Positions 53,186 through 62,605 of a stretch of DNA of 64,000 nucleotides are shown piece by piece (within the stretch, counting starts at the first letter, position 1; every line of letters begins with the position of its first letter). Both the position numbers and the translations under genes were made by a program. Source of the DNA: Komarekiella atlantica HA4396-MV6. Its GTDB lineage: Bacteria; Cyanobacteriota; Cyanobacteriia; Cyanobacteriales; Nostocaceae. A model generated the notes under the pieces. It had not been told where the DNA came from. It made no database searches and saw nothing but the letters and a program-made list of their open reading frames with translations. The stretch is taken from assembly GCA_019359395.1 (NCBI GenBank), contig JAHHHK010000007.1:1-64000 (forward strand), in the 5' to 3' direction.

Positions 53186-53956
53186 ATGGCAGTCACTACC
53201 CAGCAATTAATTCAATGGAAACAACAGGGGCGTTCGATTGTAGCGTTGACCGCTTGGGATTATGCGATCGCTCAACTCCTCGATGCCGCTGGTGTAGACT
53301 TAATCCTTGTGGGGGACTCAATGGCAGTAGTTCTAGGGTATGAAACAACACTGCCAATCACCCTAGAAGAAATGCTGTATCATGCCAAAGCTGTACGCCG
53401 TGGAGTTAAACGCGCATTAGTAGTTGTAGATTTACCATTTTTGACGTATCAAGAAAGTCTGCAACAAGCGATGCACTCAGCTGGGCGGGTATTGAAAGAA
53501 ACAGGCGCTCAAGCGGTAAAATTAGAAGGTGGGTATCCTGCGATCGCAGAAACTATTGCGCGGTTGGTACAAGCTGGAATTCCTGTCATGGGCCATGTAG
53601 GTTTAACACCGCAGTCAGTACATCAACTTGGTTTGCGACAACAAGGTAAAACCCAAGAAACGGGTGAGAGAATTTTAAATGAAGCGATCGCTCTAGAACA
53701 AGCTGGTGTATTTTCTATAGTGTTAGAGCATATACCCGCAGATTTGGCAATGCAGATTACACAAAAACTTAGCATTCCAACAATTGGTATTGGTGCAGGC
53801 TCTCACTGCGATGGACAAGTTTTAGTTACCTCTGATATCCTCGGTCTTACAGAGAAGCATCCACCATTCGCTAAAGTCTATACAAATCTACGGGAGACAA
53901 TTACCAAAGCCGTGCAAGATTATACTGTAGAAGTGCGAGAGCGAAAATTTCCATAA
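53186..53956 (+). CDS. panB: 3-methyl-2-oxobutanoate hydroxymethyltransferase
   Basis: A 256-residue PanB (TIM barrel) catalysing hydroxymethylation of alpha-ketoisovalerate by methylene-tetrahydrofolate, an early step of pantothenate/CoA synthesis. [19 protein letters not shown] (about 17-35), [17 protein letters not shown] (about 38-54), [14 protein letters not shown] (about 132-145) and [15 protein letters not shown] (about 192-206) contain the metal and substrate-binding residues. The family's usual length and conserved residues are intact. No other pan gene is adjacent. Confidence 0.95.
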   Translation: MAVTTQQLIQWKQQGRSIVALTAWDYAIAQLLDAAGVDLILVGDSMAVVLGYETTLPITLEEMLYHAKAVRRGVKRALVVVDLPFLTYQESLQQAMHSAGRVLKETGAQAVKLEGGYPAIAETIARLVQAGIPVMGHVGLTPQSVHQLGLRQQGKTQETGERILNEAIALEQAGVFSIVLEHIPADLAMQITQKLSIPTIGIGAGSHCDGQVLVTSDILGLTEKHPPFAKVYTNLRETITKAVQDYTVEVRERKFP

Positions 53957-54115
53957 ACGTTTGGCACAAAGGCTGAGAAACATGGGTATAAATTCAGATA
54001 AATCAGCCTTAACTTTGAGAATCTTGCTTTCTTTTGTTTGCTTGCTTAATTCGCTGCTTATGTCTTTACAGCAGATTTCAGGTAAATGAAGTACATCAAT
54101 AAAACCCGAAACCCT

Positions 54116-54143
54116 GTAGAGACGTTACATCTACGGTCTCTAC
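54116..54143. repeat. Imperfect GTAGAGACG palindrome
   Basis: GTAGAGACGTTACA facing a diverged GGTCTCTAC arm. Fourth copy of the family seen inside the macroglobulin gene and at 29465 and 44629. It lies between panB and a Uma2 gene. Confidence 0.75.
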
Positions 54144-54225
54144 ACATGTGATTCATGAAAATGCCAAACATCAATCTTTAAATATCAATTTTATGATATA
54201 AACAAGCCTCTCTATGGTCTAACTT

Positions 54226-54822
54226 ATGTCTTCCCCTGTTCTGGAAAAACCTACGACTTCTGAGACTTCCTACGTTATTCTGTACAATGTCAGTTGGGAA
54301 CAGTTAGAACAGCTTGATATCGCCCTTGCAGGGACAAGCGCACGACTAACTTATTTAGATGGTATTCTCGAAATTATGTCCCCACTTTCTGACGACCACG
54401 AGGACAATAAAAAAACTCTGGCGATGTTGCTGGAAGTCTATATGCGGACGGAGAAGATCCGGTTTTATGGACGGGGAAGTGCAACCATAGGTAAAAAGGA
54501 AGACAAAACGCGACGAGAACCCGATGAGTCTTATAATTTAGGGACAAAAAAACCTATTCCCGATTTAATCTTGGAAATAACTGTCACGAGTGGTGGAATT
54601 AATAAGCTAGAAATTTATCAGCGTTTACAAGTACCCGAAGTTTGGTTTTGGGAAGATGGTTTATTATCAATTTATTGCTTACAAGGTGACAGCTATACAA
54701 AAGTTACTAAAAGTACTTTGTTGCCAGATTTAAATTTAGATTTATTAGCAAAATATGCGCGAGTGGCTGACCAATATGATGCTGTGAATGAATATAGTCG
54801 GATAATCAAGAATAGTAATTAA
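54226..54822 (+). CDS. Uma2 family (DUF820) protein
   Basis: A 198-residue Uma2 protein. ARLTYLDGILEIMSPLSDDH (about 39-58) is the substrate-strand region of the family. The putative metal-binding acids are in RREPDESYNLG (about 95-105) and PDLILEITV (about 110-118), with the Lys/tyr-bearing LEIYQRLQVPEVWFWEDG (about 125-142) downstream. Function unproved. It stands between panB and the convergent MFS exporter gene, with no operon partners. Confidence 0.85.
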   Translation: MSSPVLEKPTTSETSYVILYNVSWEQLEQLDIALAGTSARLTYLDGILEIMSPLSDDHEDNKKTLAMLLEVYMRTEKIRFYGRGSATIGKKEDKTRREPDESYNLGTKKPIPDLILEITVTSGGINKLEIYQRLQVPEVWFWEDGLLSIYCLQGDSYTKVTKSTLLPDLNLDLLAKYARVADQYDAVNEYSRIIKNSN

Positions 54823-54949
54823 GAGATTTAATCATGGCAACAGAAACTTAATCAAGATTATCTGGATTAAATTATCTTAAATTTTGCTCAAGTTAACGAT
54901 TTTTTTCACTTGTGAGAAATCCGGGTAAAGGCAGCGTGAATTTAATTCA

Positions 54950-56281
54950 TTACTTTAACTGGCTATACTCCGCATCATGGTCAGGTAGAATATCTTCCAC
55001 ATCCCGCAGCACACGCACAGAAAAGCCTAGCCAACCGACCAACAACATAGACAAGGCACATATCACATATAGCAATGCTATCCCTGCACCAGAACCAGTC
55101 CCAAATAATCCTCCGAGAATACCAACTAGAACACCACCTGATTGCAACGCAGGTGTAAACACATGATCTGCCAATGGGCCTGCTATTAAATAGCCTACCG
55201 CAGAAGCGATTTGTAAAAGTAGCGATCGCGCCCCAAAAACTCTTCCTTGCACATTAGGCGCAACTTTCGCTAACCAAATAGCAGTATCCGAACTCCCATT
55301 CAAAGGAAAATTGCAAGAAGAACAAAATTGTGCCGGAATCCAAACCCAAGGTGTTCGACCCAAACCGAAAACAATCTTACTTAAACCTGCGCCTATCATC
55401 CCTAATAAAACACCTTTAATTTTCCGTCTAAATCCGCCCCAAGTGCTAATTATTATGGCTCCCGTCACACCACCAAAACCAGCCGCAGAAGCTAAACTTC
55501 CTAACACTAAAGTATTATTATCAGTGCGTGATAAAATCATCGGTGTATATAAAGAATCGCCAATATCATGGGGTAGCCAAAATAGTATATTAACTATCAA
55601 CAGCGCCAATAAACTTTTTTGAGTAGTAATATAACGCCAACCAAATCCCAAATCTTGCCAAATATTAGTTATTTTCTCAGTTTCTTTTGTAGGTGGTGGT
55701 TGAGGAATCCTAACTAAAAATAAAGTGCCAATTGCTATAGAGAAAGTAAAAATATCAATCAGCCAAATTCCTAAAAAACCAATGACTGTGTAAAGAAATC
55801 CAGCCAAAGCGGGCGCAATAATATTACTACCATAACTGGACAAAAATTCTAGACTACTGGCGCGGGTATAGTGTTGTTTGGGAATCATTAGCGAGACTGA
55901 AGCAGAATACGCCAAAGATTGAAATTGATTAAAAGTCCCGACGATAGCGCCTGTAAGATAAAAGTGCCAAATTTGTAAATTATTGGTGAGATGCAACAAC
56001 AAAATTATAATTGTGCTGATAACTGCAACTGTATCACCCACCATCATTAAAAGTTTGCGATTAAATCTGTCTACAATTACACCACTAATAGGGGTAATGA
56101 TAATACTGGGAAGTAAACTAAAAAAACCTACAAGAGTCAAAGTAGTGGCTTTACCTGTTATTTCCCATGCCCAAATTTCAATTGCAAACCCGGTCATGCT
56201 GCTACCGATGGTAGAAACTAGTTGACCAAGCCAGACAATGAAAAAATTACGCATACTGGCTGGGTTTGGTTGTTGTAACAT
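54950..56281 (-). CDS. MFS transporter (siderophore-type exporter)
   Basis: A 443-residue major-facilitator protein with about 12 predicted membrane helices. FFIVWLGQLVSTIGSSMTGF (about 12-31) opens helix 1, and PISGVIVDRFNRKLLMM (about 65-81) holds the inter-helix DRxxRK-like loop of MFS proteins. It resembles EntS/MFS_3 family exporters. It lies downstream of the iron-siderophore genes in the same direction (77 bp after FhuF-like), so a role in siderophore export or recycling is plausible but inferred from context. Confidence 0.85.
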   Translation of the reverse strand: MLQQPNPASMRNFFIVWLGQLVSTIGSSMTGFAIEIWAWEITGKATTLTLVGFFSLLPSIIITPISGVIVDRFNRKLLMMVGDTVAVISTIIILLLHLTNNLQIWHFYLTGAIVGTFNQFQSLAYSASVSLMIPKQHYTRASSLEFLSSYGSNIIAPALAGFLYTVIGFLGIWLIDIFTFSIAIGTLFLVRIPQPPPTKETEKITNIWQDLGFGWRYITTQKSLLALLIVNILFWLPHDIGDSLYTPMILSRTDNNTLVLGSLASAAGFGGVTGAIIISTWGGFRRKIKGVLLGMIGAGLSKIVFGLGRTPWVWIPAQFCSSCNFPLNGSSDTAIWLAKVAPNVQGRVFGARSLLLQIASAVGYLIAGPLADHVFTPALQSGGVLVGILGGLFGTGSGAGIALLYVICALSMLLVGWLGFSVRVLRDVEDILPDHDAEYSQLK

Positions 56282-56357
56282 TTGTGGGGCTTTGCTGAAT
56301 GTGGCGATGATTCACTCACGCACTAGATGTATTTTGCAGTATGTTGATGAGGTCAGT

Positions 56358-57257
56358 TCAGTCAACCTCTTTCATATCTTGCTTGATTTGTGCAATTCGT
56401 TCTTGGGGTTTTATCAAAGGACAGTTTGTACACTTTTCATCAAATGGAGGAATGAAAGCATATAAGCAGCAGGTAAGCCGGACTGTAGTCGTAGCAGGTA
56501 AACCGGGTTCGTTGAGTTGTTCTGTGCGTACCAAGTTATACAAGGGATTGCAGTCTGGCATGACTGAACTGTAGGGTTGTTCATATAAGACGGAATAATC
56601 TGTTTGTATCGCTTCGGGGTTGGTACATTGGCTGAGTTCGACAAACTGTCCTTCTGAGGCGTTCACCGCATTACCCCACATGGTTTTTTTGGAGAGTTTG
56701 GTTAAGTGATGAACGCGGTCTATCATTGGAGCTAGATTATGCTGGAATAAGCTAGTAAATACGGCTTGGTGTAAGGCTTCAACGCTGTTTACTATTTTTC
56801 CTGTGTAGTCTTGAGGAATTGGGACAGGCGTTAGCAAAGCTGAGCTGAGGTATCGCTTAGGATAAATTACAGTGCCGCTCAAGTCATGAAACCATAGCGC
56901 TTTGGGTTCACCGTCTTCTAACACAAAACTCACATTGTCAAGCCTAGCATCTAACCCAACTCCAGCCCAAGTCATCATAGCCAAAACCCCTGGTAATGTT
57001 TTCCAGCTATAAACTTTGTTCCAGATAGATGCAGCAATGCGAATATCTTGAGTTTTTCGGTATATGTCGCTTGCTTGCCAATGAGATAATAGTCTATCTG
57101 GTTGTAGGTAATTATTTAATGAAATCACCTCAGCACTATCAGGAGGCTGGGTCAAAATCAGGCAATCAGTATAAAAACTATCTAAATTGCTTTGAGCCAA
57201 AGTAAATATTTCTTCTATAAGATTAAACTCGCCACTGTAACGTGTTTTTTGTGACAT
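56358..57257 (-). CDS. FhuF-like siderophore-iron reductase
   Basis: A 299-residue protein. The C-terminal motif C-C-x11-C-x2-C (CCLYAFIPPFDEKCTNCPL, about 265-283) resembles the [2Fe-2S] binding site of FhuF-type ferric reductases, whose usual spacing is C-C-x10-C-x2-C. The upstream part is typical FhuF-like: a MTWAGVGLDARLDN stretch (about 94-107) and a central helical region. The protein would reduce ferric iron from a siderophore in the cytosol. The substrate-binding protein gene is 32 bp upstream. The extra residue in the Cys spacing should be checked. Confidence 0.78.
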   Translation of the reverse strand: MSQKTRYSGEFNLIEEIFTLAQSNLDSFYTDCLILTQPPDSAEVISLNNYLQPDRLLSHWQASDIYRKTQDIRIAASIWNKVYSWKTLPGVLAMMTWAGVGLDARLDNVSFVLEDGEPKALWFHDLSGTVIYPKRYLSSALLTPVPIPQDYTGKIVNSVEALHQAVFTSLFQHNLAPMIDRVHHLTKLSKKTMWGNAVNASEGQFVELSQCTNPEAIQTDYSVLYEQPYSSVMPDCNPLYNLVRTEQLNEPGLPATTTVRLTCCLYAFIPPFDEKCTNCPLIKPQERIAQIKQDMKEVD

Positions 57258-57289
57258 TTGTCTAGTTATCCTATCATTGAGATTTATTT

Positions 57290-58279
57290 TTATGAGTCTT
57301 CCACTAAGTATTTATATAAATCATCTAAAATAGCATTTGCTGATAGAATATTGCCAAATATCCAATAACCAGAATCAACGAGATAAATTCGTTGGTTTTT
57401 AACAACATTTAGCGTTTGCCATAAAGAACTATTTTTATATCTGTTAAAATTCTTTTCTGAACCTGGATCTAGTGCCACAAATAAAACATCTCCATCCACC
57501 AAGTCTAAGCGTTCTAAACTCACCTGTACATTGGTTCCATCTGAATCTATACCTTGACTAACTTGAAGTTGGGCTGCTGGTATTGAAAGTCCTAAATCCT
57601 CTAAAATACTTCCCGAAAAAGATAATTGAGTTTGGAACTGCGTGAAACTATGTCCTGCATAAAAACGAGTCACAGAAATTTCTAGTCTCCTCAATTTATT
57701 GCCTACAGATACTTGCATCTGTTGGACTCTTTTTTGATATTGGGAAAGTAAATCTTTTGCTTTTTCTTTTTTACCTATTATTTCAGAAAAAAGCCACAAA
57801 TAATTTTTCCAAGCATTATGTTCAGCAAATTCAATTGAAACTGTAGGAGCTATTTGAGAAAATAAATTATAATTTTGTTTGTCAACTCCAAATCCCAAAA
57901 TTAAATCTGGATGTAGTTGCACTATTTTTTCGATATTAGGTTGACTTTCTTTTCCTAAAGAAGTTATTTCATCAATTATTTCTCCGAATAAACGCGCCTT
58001 ACTCCCCACAATATTTGCCTGAACTGTTCCTAGTGGTTTTATACCCAATGCCACTAATATTTCTAAACTTTCTTGATCTGTTACAATCACCCGTTGAGGA
58101 TGGGGAGGAATACAGCTTTCTCCTAATTCATGCAGAATAATTCGACATGGGAATGCTATTAATTTTGTCTTTGGAAAATATACTTTTTGGGGAGAAAAAC
58201 TATGGCAACTTTTGAGCAATATTATAGTCAGGGTGATTATCAAAAACAACTTGATATAATGCGATCGTTGGCGTACCAT
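57290..58279 (-). CDS. Iron-siderophore ABC substrate-binding lipoprotein
   Basis: A 329-residue periplasmic-binding protein (FecB/FhuD type). The signal ends with LLKSC (Cys24). The mature part has PQRVIVTDQESLEILVALGI (about 60-79), NIEKIVQLHPDLILGFGVD (about 115-133) and a C-terminal VKNQRIYLVDSGYWIFGNIL (about 289-308), all typical of siderophore-binding proteins. It would deliver ferric siderophore to an ABC importer; no permease or ATPase gene is in the window. It is followed by the FhuF-like gene and preceded by the TonB receptor gene on the same strand. Confidence 0.88.
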   Translation of the reverse strand: MVRQRSHYIKLFLIITLTIILLKSCHSFSPQKVYFPKTKLIAFPCRIILHELGESCIPPHPQRVIVTDQESLEILVALGIKPLGTVQANIVGSKARLFGEIIDEITSLGKESQPNIEKIVQLHPDLILGFGVDKQNYNLFSQIAPTVSIEFAEHNAWKNYLWLFSEIIGKKEKAKDLLSQYQKRVQQMQVSVGNKLRRLEISVTRFYAGHSFTQFQTQLSFSGSILEDLGLSIPAAQLQVSQGIDSDGTNVQVSLERLDLVDGDVLFVALDPGSEKNFNRYKNSSLWQTLNVVKNQRIYLVDSGYWIFGNILSANAILDDLYKYLVEDS

Positions 58280-58305
58280 TTTTAGCTTCAGTAGTTAATT
58301 ATTTT

Positions 58306-58382
58306 GTAGGGTGTGTTGTTATAGAGCAGCGCACAATTTTAAATTATTGCGGTGCATTAGTCTGTGATATAACACATCCTAC
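58306..58382. repeat. Inverted repeat GTAGGGTGTGTT between the binding-protein and receptor genes
   Basis: GTAGGGTGTGTTGTTATA (58306-) and its near-complement ATATAACACATCCTAC (to 58382) flank an inner GCGCAC/GTGC segment, a common cyanobacterial repeat. It occupies most of the 121-bp gap and may limit transcription from the receptor gene into the binding-protein gene. Confidence 0.75.
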
Positions 58383-58400
58383 TGGAATGACAGAGGTGAA

Positions 58401-60974
58401 TTAAAATTGCCAACCCAAGGTAAATTTTACAGTGCGGGGTGCGCCAGGAAAAACACGCAAACTACTTTCACTTGTTTCAAAATATTCATTATCAAACAAG
58501 TTTTGCATATTCAAAGCAGCACGAAAGTTATTTCTGCGGTAAAACAAAGCTGCATCAGTACGTAAATAGCTTGGTACACTAAAACTATTGTCTAAATCTC
58601 CTTCTCTTTCTCCTACATAAAAAAGTCCTAAGCCAAACCCTAATCCTTGCAGATTACCTTTTTGAAGTTCGTAAGTACTCCACAAGCTAAAAGCATGTTC
58701 TGGCACATTGTTAATGCGGTTTCCTTCTGGAATATTAGGATTTTCCGACTCAGTAACTTCTGCATCAGTGTAAGCGTAGCCACCAATTATTTTCCATCCT
58801 GGTGCTATTTCACCTGTAATATCTAATTCAATACCCTGGCTTCTTTGTTCTCCTGTTTGGATAGAAGAATTTCCGCTAGGATCTCTGAGATCAGTAGTGA
58901 GAACGTTTGAGCGTGTGATTTGGTATAAAGCTAGAGTTGAAGAAAGATTGTTTGTCCAATCCACTTTTATTCCAACTTCATACTGAGTTCCCCGTTCTGG
59001 TTCAAAAAGTCTTCTGTCTAAATTTGTTCCCGTAACTTGTTGAAATGAACGGCTATAGTTAGTGTAGAGAGAAACAGCTTGACTCGGTTGATAGACTAAA
59101 CCAATGCGGGGGCTAAATGCTTCATCTTGTTGAAAAGAAGTGGTTTCACCTTGGGCATTTTCTAATTTTTGGGTAACAATATCAAATCTTCCACCTAAGA
59201 CTAATTTAAAGTTTTCTGAGAAGGCAATCTGGTCTTGTAAATAGATACCTAAACCATCGGAAATAGTAGGCTCATTAGGAATTTCTTCAAGGTCTGTACC
59301 AGCACTATCGCGTCGATAAATGGGATTAAAAATATCTATTGCTCCAAGTTCTCGAAAAAAGACTCTGCCTTCGTTGTACTCAACATTTCTCGATATATCA
59401 ATGCCAAACAACAATTTGTGGTCAATGCTGCCTGTTTTGAAATTACCCACAACATTTGTATCTAAATTATAGGCTTGTTGTGCAAATTTAGAGACGACTA
59501 AACCACGTTCAAGAGTGCGATTATCTTCTAAAAGTTCTGATGGAAATAGAGAATTTTGTGCCACACTCAGATAGGAGAAATTGAAGTTATTGCGGAATTG
59601 CCAATTTTCATCAAACCGATGCTCAAAATTGTAACCAATTCGCAGAGATTGACGATTGTTTTTGTCAATTTCAGAGAAAGGCTCGCCGATAAAACGACTG
59701 ATTGGTATTTTACCGTTGGGGTTAGGTAAGACTGTCCCAACAGCAGGTAAACCCCGGTCATTGGGTTGTTTTTGGTCTGAATATTCGGCTTCTAAAGTTA
59801 ATTGTGTATTGTCACCCATTAACCAAGTGAAGCTAGGAGCAATAAGGTAACGCTCTTTCTCAAAAAAATCAACAAATGTATCTGTCGTGGATGCAGATGC
59901 GTTTAACCGATACAGGAAAGTTTTGTCATCATTTAACGGCCCTGTAAAGTCTATAGAACCACCAAAGGTGTCAAAACTGCCGATAGTTCCCTCAATTGAG
60001 TAAGAAGGTGTACTTTGGGGTTTTTTCGTAACGATATTAATCGTACCTCCACCTCCACCTTGTCCAAATAGAACCGAGGCTGGCCCCCGCAAAACTTCTA
60101 TCTGCTCGATATTCTCAGTATTCACATTAGTTGTGATGTTAGTATCGTCTCTTAGTCCGTTACGGATAATATTGCGGTTACTAAAACCACGAATGGTAAA
60201 TCCTTCAAAAGCAGAACGTTCTGAATTATCAGCTATAACACCTGGTGCATTTCGTAAAGCTTCGTTTAAGCGTCTCACTTGTTGGTCTTGTAAGACTTGT
60301 TGCGGAATCACCTGAATTGCTTGGGGGACATCACGCAGGGGAGTGTCTGTTTTAGTTGCTGTGCTGGCTGTAGGTATGCGATAACTATTTTGTTCACCCG
60401 TCACAACCAATTCAATAGGTTCATCACTTTGGGTTGTTGGTGGTTCTGGCGGTGTTTCACTCGTCGGCTGTTCTGGTTGCTGTGGTGGCTGTGGCGTTGA
60501 AGCCACAGGTGCAAATTCCAAGATTAAACCTTCTTCACTGTCAAATAAATCTGCTGTGGGTAAACCTGCTTCACCCGTCACTGTTACCCGCACAGTATTA
60601 GCATCAGCTTGAGTCACACTTACAGATACAATCCCGCTAACTGGATTAGCAATGCTAAAATCTTTACCATCGGGTAGCGCTAGCAGCGCATTAGGGATAT
60701 CTGCAATGTAATTATTTTTCTCACTTTTAGCGACAGGTCGAAGTGCTTCTGGGTTAGCACTTTCTAAAATAATTTCGATACCCTTATCTCTGGTATTAAC
60801 TTTTACACCTGTAACTTTCACAGATGAAACATCACTTTGTTGCGCCAGTAATAATTTCGCTGTACTGGTAAAATGATGTGATTGAGTTTCTGCAATAGCT
60901 GGTTGTACAAGCAATGATACAAATGCAAACACAATTCCTGCTGAAATAATCTCTTTCGATGGTTGAAACTCCAT
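58401..60974 (-). CDS. TonB-dependent siderophore receptor with N-terminal AMIN domain
   Basis: An 857-residue outer-membrane receptor. After a signal peptide (IISAGIVFAFVSLLVQPAIA, about 10-29) it has an AMIN-type domain (about 48-150, VTGVKVNTRDKGIEIILES), a Pro/Thr linker, a plug (TDTPLRDVPQAIQVIPQQVL, about 204-223; IEQIEVLRGPASVLFGQGGG, about 284-303) and a 22-strand barrel ending VKFTLGWQF with terminal Phe. It would import ferric siderophore with TonB energy. ATG 60974 is chosen over the upstream 61010, because GGAG lies eight bases ahead. The AMIN addition is frequent in cyanobacterial TonB receptors. Candidate operators lie upstream. Confidence 0.93.
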   Translation of the reverse strand: MEFQPSKEIISAGIVFAFVSLLVQPAIAETQSHHFTSTAKLLLAQQSDVSSVKVTGVKVNTRDKGIEIILESANPEALRPVAKSEKNNYIADIPNALLALPDGKDFSIANPVSGIVSVSVTQADANTVRVTVTGEAGLPTADLFDSEEGLILEFAPVASTPQPPQQPEQPTSETPPEPPTTQSDEPIELVVTGEQNSYRIPTASTATKTDTPLRDVPQAIQVIPQQVLQDQQVRRLNEALRNAPGVIADNSERSAFEGFTIRGFSNRNIIRNGLRDDTNITTNVNTENIEQIEVLRGPASVLFGQGGGGGTINIVTKKPQSTPSYSIEGTIGSFDTFGGSIDFTGPLNDDKTFLYRLNASASTTDTFVDFFEKERYLIAPSFTWLMGDNTQLTLEAEYSDQKQPNDRGLPAVGTVLPNPNGKIPISRFIGEPFSEIDKNNRQSLRIGYNFEHRFDENWQFRNNFNFSYLSVAQNSLFPSELLEDNRTLERGLVVSKFAQQAYNLDTNVVGNFKTGSIDHKLLFGIDISRNVEYNEGRVFFRELGAIDIFNPIYRRDSAGTDLEEIPNEPTISDGLGIYLQDQIAFSENFKLVLGGRFDIVTQKLENAQGETTSFQQDEAFSPRIGLVYQPSQAVSLYTNYSRSFQQVTGTNLDRRLFEPERGTQYEVGIKVDWTNNLSSTLALYQITRSNVLTTDLRDPSGNSSIQTGEQRSQGIELDITGEIAPGWKIIGGYAYTDAEVTESENPNIPEGNRINNVPEHAFSLWSTYELQKGNLQGLGFGLGLFYVGEREGDLDNSFSVPSYLRTDAALFYRRNNFRAALNMQNLFDNEYFETSESSLRVFPGAPRTVKFTLGWQF

Positions 60975-61003
60975 ACCCCTCACTCCACAAAAACAAGCTC
61001 TAT

Positions 61004-61022
61004 ATTGCAAATTATTTGCAAT
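61004..61022. promoter_or_regulatory. 9-1-9 palindrome ahead of the receptor gene (Fur-box-like)
   Basis: A perfect inverted repeat ATTGCAAAT-T-ATTTGCAAT lies 30 bp upstream of the receptor start codon. The 9-1-9 spacing and AT content match the architecture of Fur boxes that repress iron-uptake genes. The exact sequence differs from the E. coli consensus, so Fur binding is an inference. Confidence 0.55.
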
Positions 61023-61070
61023 TGTCTGTGGAAAGAGTTTATTTAATTTACGAGGTGTAAGTCTATATAG

Positions 61071-61107
61071 TAGACGGAGAGTTTTGAACCATAGACGGAG
61101 AGTGTTG
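61071..61107. promoter_or_regulatory. Paired 16-bp direct repeats (candidate AraC-regulator site)
   Basis: TAGACGGAGAGTTTTG (61071-61086) is repeated as TAGACGGAGAGTGTTG (61092-61107), one base different, at a 21-bp period. Two direct repeats two helical turns apart are the classic binding pattern of AraC-type dimers. It lies between the AraC regulator gene and the receptor, about 100 bp before the receptor start. Confidence 0.55.
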
Positions 61108-61145
61108 TTAAATCCTGACTTGGGGAAGTAGCCTCTAGCCTGTCT

Positions 61146-62165
61146 TCACATAGCTTTTCGTCCTAACCGACAATCTTGGGGAGTGATGCCAAACTTACGT
61201 TTAAATGCAGCGGCGAAATGACTTTGATTTGCATAACCAACTATGTTGACTACAGTTCTCACATTCTGCTTTTGTTCTTGTAGCAACTTTCGCGCTATTT
61301 CTAGGCGATAGTCACGTAAATAGCCAAATACTGTAGTGCCAAACACTTCACGAAAACCGTACTTTAGTTTGTTGTCATTTATACCAATTTGTTGCGCTAA
61401 GTCAATTAATGAGGGTGGATGATCATAGTTCTTGGTTAAAATATCCCTGGCTTGATGAATTTTCTCAACATCGCCAGCTTTAAGATTAATCAAGGGTTGT
61501 TGATTTCCTTCAGCCTCTATTAGTTGGGCAAACTGCAAAGCCAGTAATTCTAGTACCTTGCCTTCGAGATACATTCTTTGTATCATCCCTTGATAGGGTA
61601 CATTGAGAATTTGCTGTAATGCTGTCTGCATTGGAAGAGTAATCTTACTTACTGGATGGTGAAACAGAGGTGGAGAGTCTTTTTCTAAGAAAGGCTGCAA
61701 CTGTTTTGGTAGATGCTCTAGTCCATCAATGAATGATTTAAAGAAGTCTAGGTCTATACAAATTTTAATTAAATAGATGCGATCGCCTGCAAAATATTGT
61801 TCTATTTCTTCTATATCTGGCAAGTAAAATAAGTAATTATTTCCTACTGTTTCTTGATAATTTTCCTTAACTCCTTCAATTCCAGGACAAATTACATTAT
61901 GATTACCTGCTAAATAAAATTTGGCTGTTAATCCGTAGTAACCATAGTGATTAATTTTACAACTAACTTGCTGGTAGTAATGATCATCAAAAATTTCTAG
62001 ACTTAATCCGGGACGGAATTCAACTACTTGACAACAAGTATCATATAAGCTGTTGCGGAATCTTTGAATTTTGTCAAAACCTTTATTGTTATACGATACC
62101 TCTAAATTTTCTGGAGTTTCCTGTTCAATTTGATTGATTTGGTCTTCCGTCAGGATATTTGTCAT
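61146..62165 (-). CDS. AraC-family regulator (PchR-like)
   Basis: A 339-residue regulator. The N-terminal three quarters form a sensory domain (LEIFDDHYYQQVSCKINHYG, about 54-73) and a helical part. The C-terminal AraC DNA-binding domain has LIDLAQQIGINDNKLKYGFR (about 256-275), REVFGTTVFGYLRDYRLEIA and SHFAAAFKRKFGITPQDCR (about 314-332). PchR-type activators turn on siderophore-uptake genes when the ferric siderophore is bound. It lies directly upstream of the TonB receptor gene on the same strand, and a direct-repeat pair lies between them. Confidence 0.9.
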   Translation of the reverse strand: MTNILTEDQINQIEQETPENLEVSYNNKGFDKIQRFRNSLYDTCCQVVEFRPGLSLEIFDDHYYQQVSCKINHYGYYGLTAKFYLAGNHNVICPGIEGVKENYQETVGNNYLFYLPDIEEIEQYFAGDRIYLIKICIDLDFFKSFIDGLEHLPKQLQPFLEKDSPPLFHHPVSKITLPMQTALQQILNVPYQGMIQRMYLEGKVLELLALQFAQLIEAEGNQQPLINLKAGDVEKIHQARDILTKNYDHPPSLIDLAQQIGINDNKLKYGFREVFGTTVFGYLRDYRLEIARKLLQEQKQNVRTVVNIVGYANQSHFAAAFKRKFGITPQDCRLGRKAM

Positions 62166-62605
62166 GTTTTAAGGGCTAAAAGAATATCAAGTTCGAGATA
62201 AAAGAAGTCTAACCCGACATTTTATCTCTTGTGTCAGAAATCTTTTTATACTTGCGTCAACATCAACCGAGAAATCTTTGGCAAGAAGTAGTGATTTATC
62301 CCAGCAAGAATATAGATATAAATGAGCAAGAATATTTTCTAGAATTCTTCCTAATATGAGTCAAGAGGAGATAGATTAAAATCCTGATATGATCAAGTGC
62401 GATCGCCTGCCATAATATCAACATCGCCAGTCTTATCCTCAAAACCCAATAGCTTAATGTCCCGATAGCAATTTAATAACAGCTGATTGACATAGTTCAA
62501 AGACTCATTGACGAGTATCTATTAACTAACAAAAGCCTCAAACCTAGATACAGTATCTTAAGACAGTCCTGATAACTGTGAATCGATAATATTAGGAGTA
62601 ATTCT
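62166..62605. other. Gene-poor stretch after the AraC regulator
   Basis: No intact gene. It holds one HIP1-type octamer near 62400, a possible protein remnant (62393-62527) on the minus strand, and an AT-rich part that should contain the promoters of the AraC gene (minus) and the Uma2 gene (plus). Confidence 0.45.
62393..62527 (-). pseudogene. Possible protein remnant, unrecognised
   Basis: On the minus strand a protein-like frame of about 44 codons ends at TGA 62393-62395. It reads LVNESLNYVNQLLLNCYRDI, then KLLGFEDKTGDVDIMAGDRT. A TAG lies just upstream and no start codon with an RBS is seen. It looks like the end of a decayed gene of unknown family. It is short enough that chance cannot be excluded. 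Confidence 0.25.
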
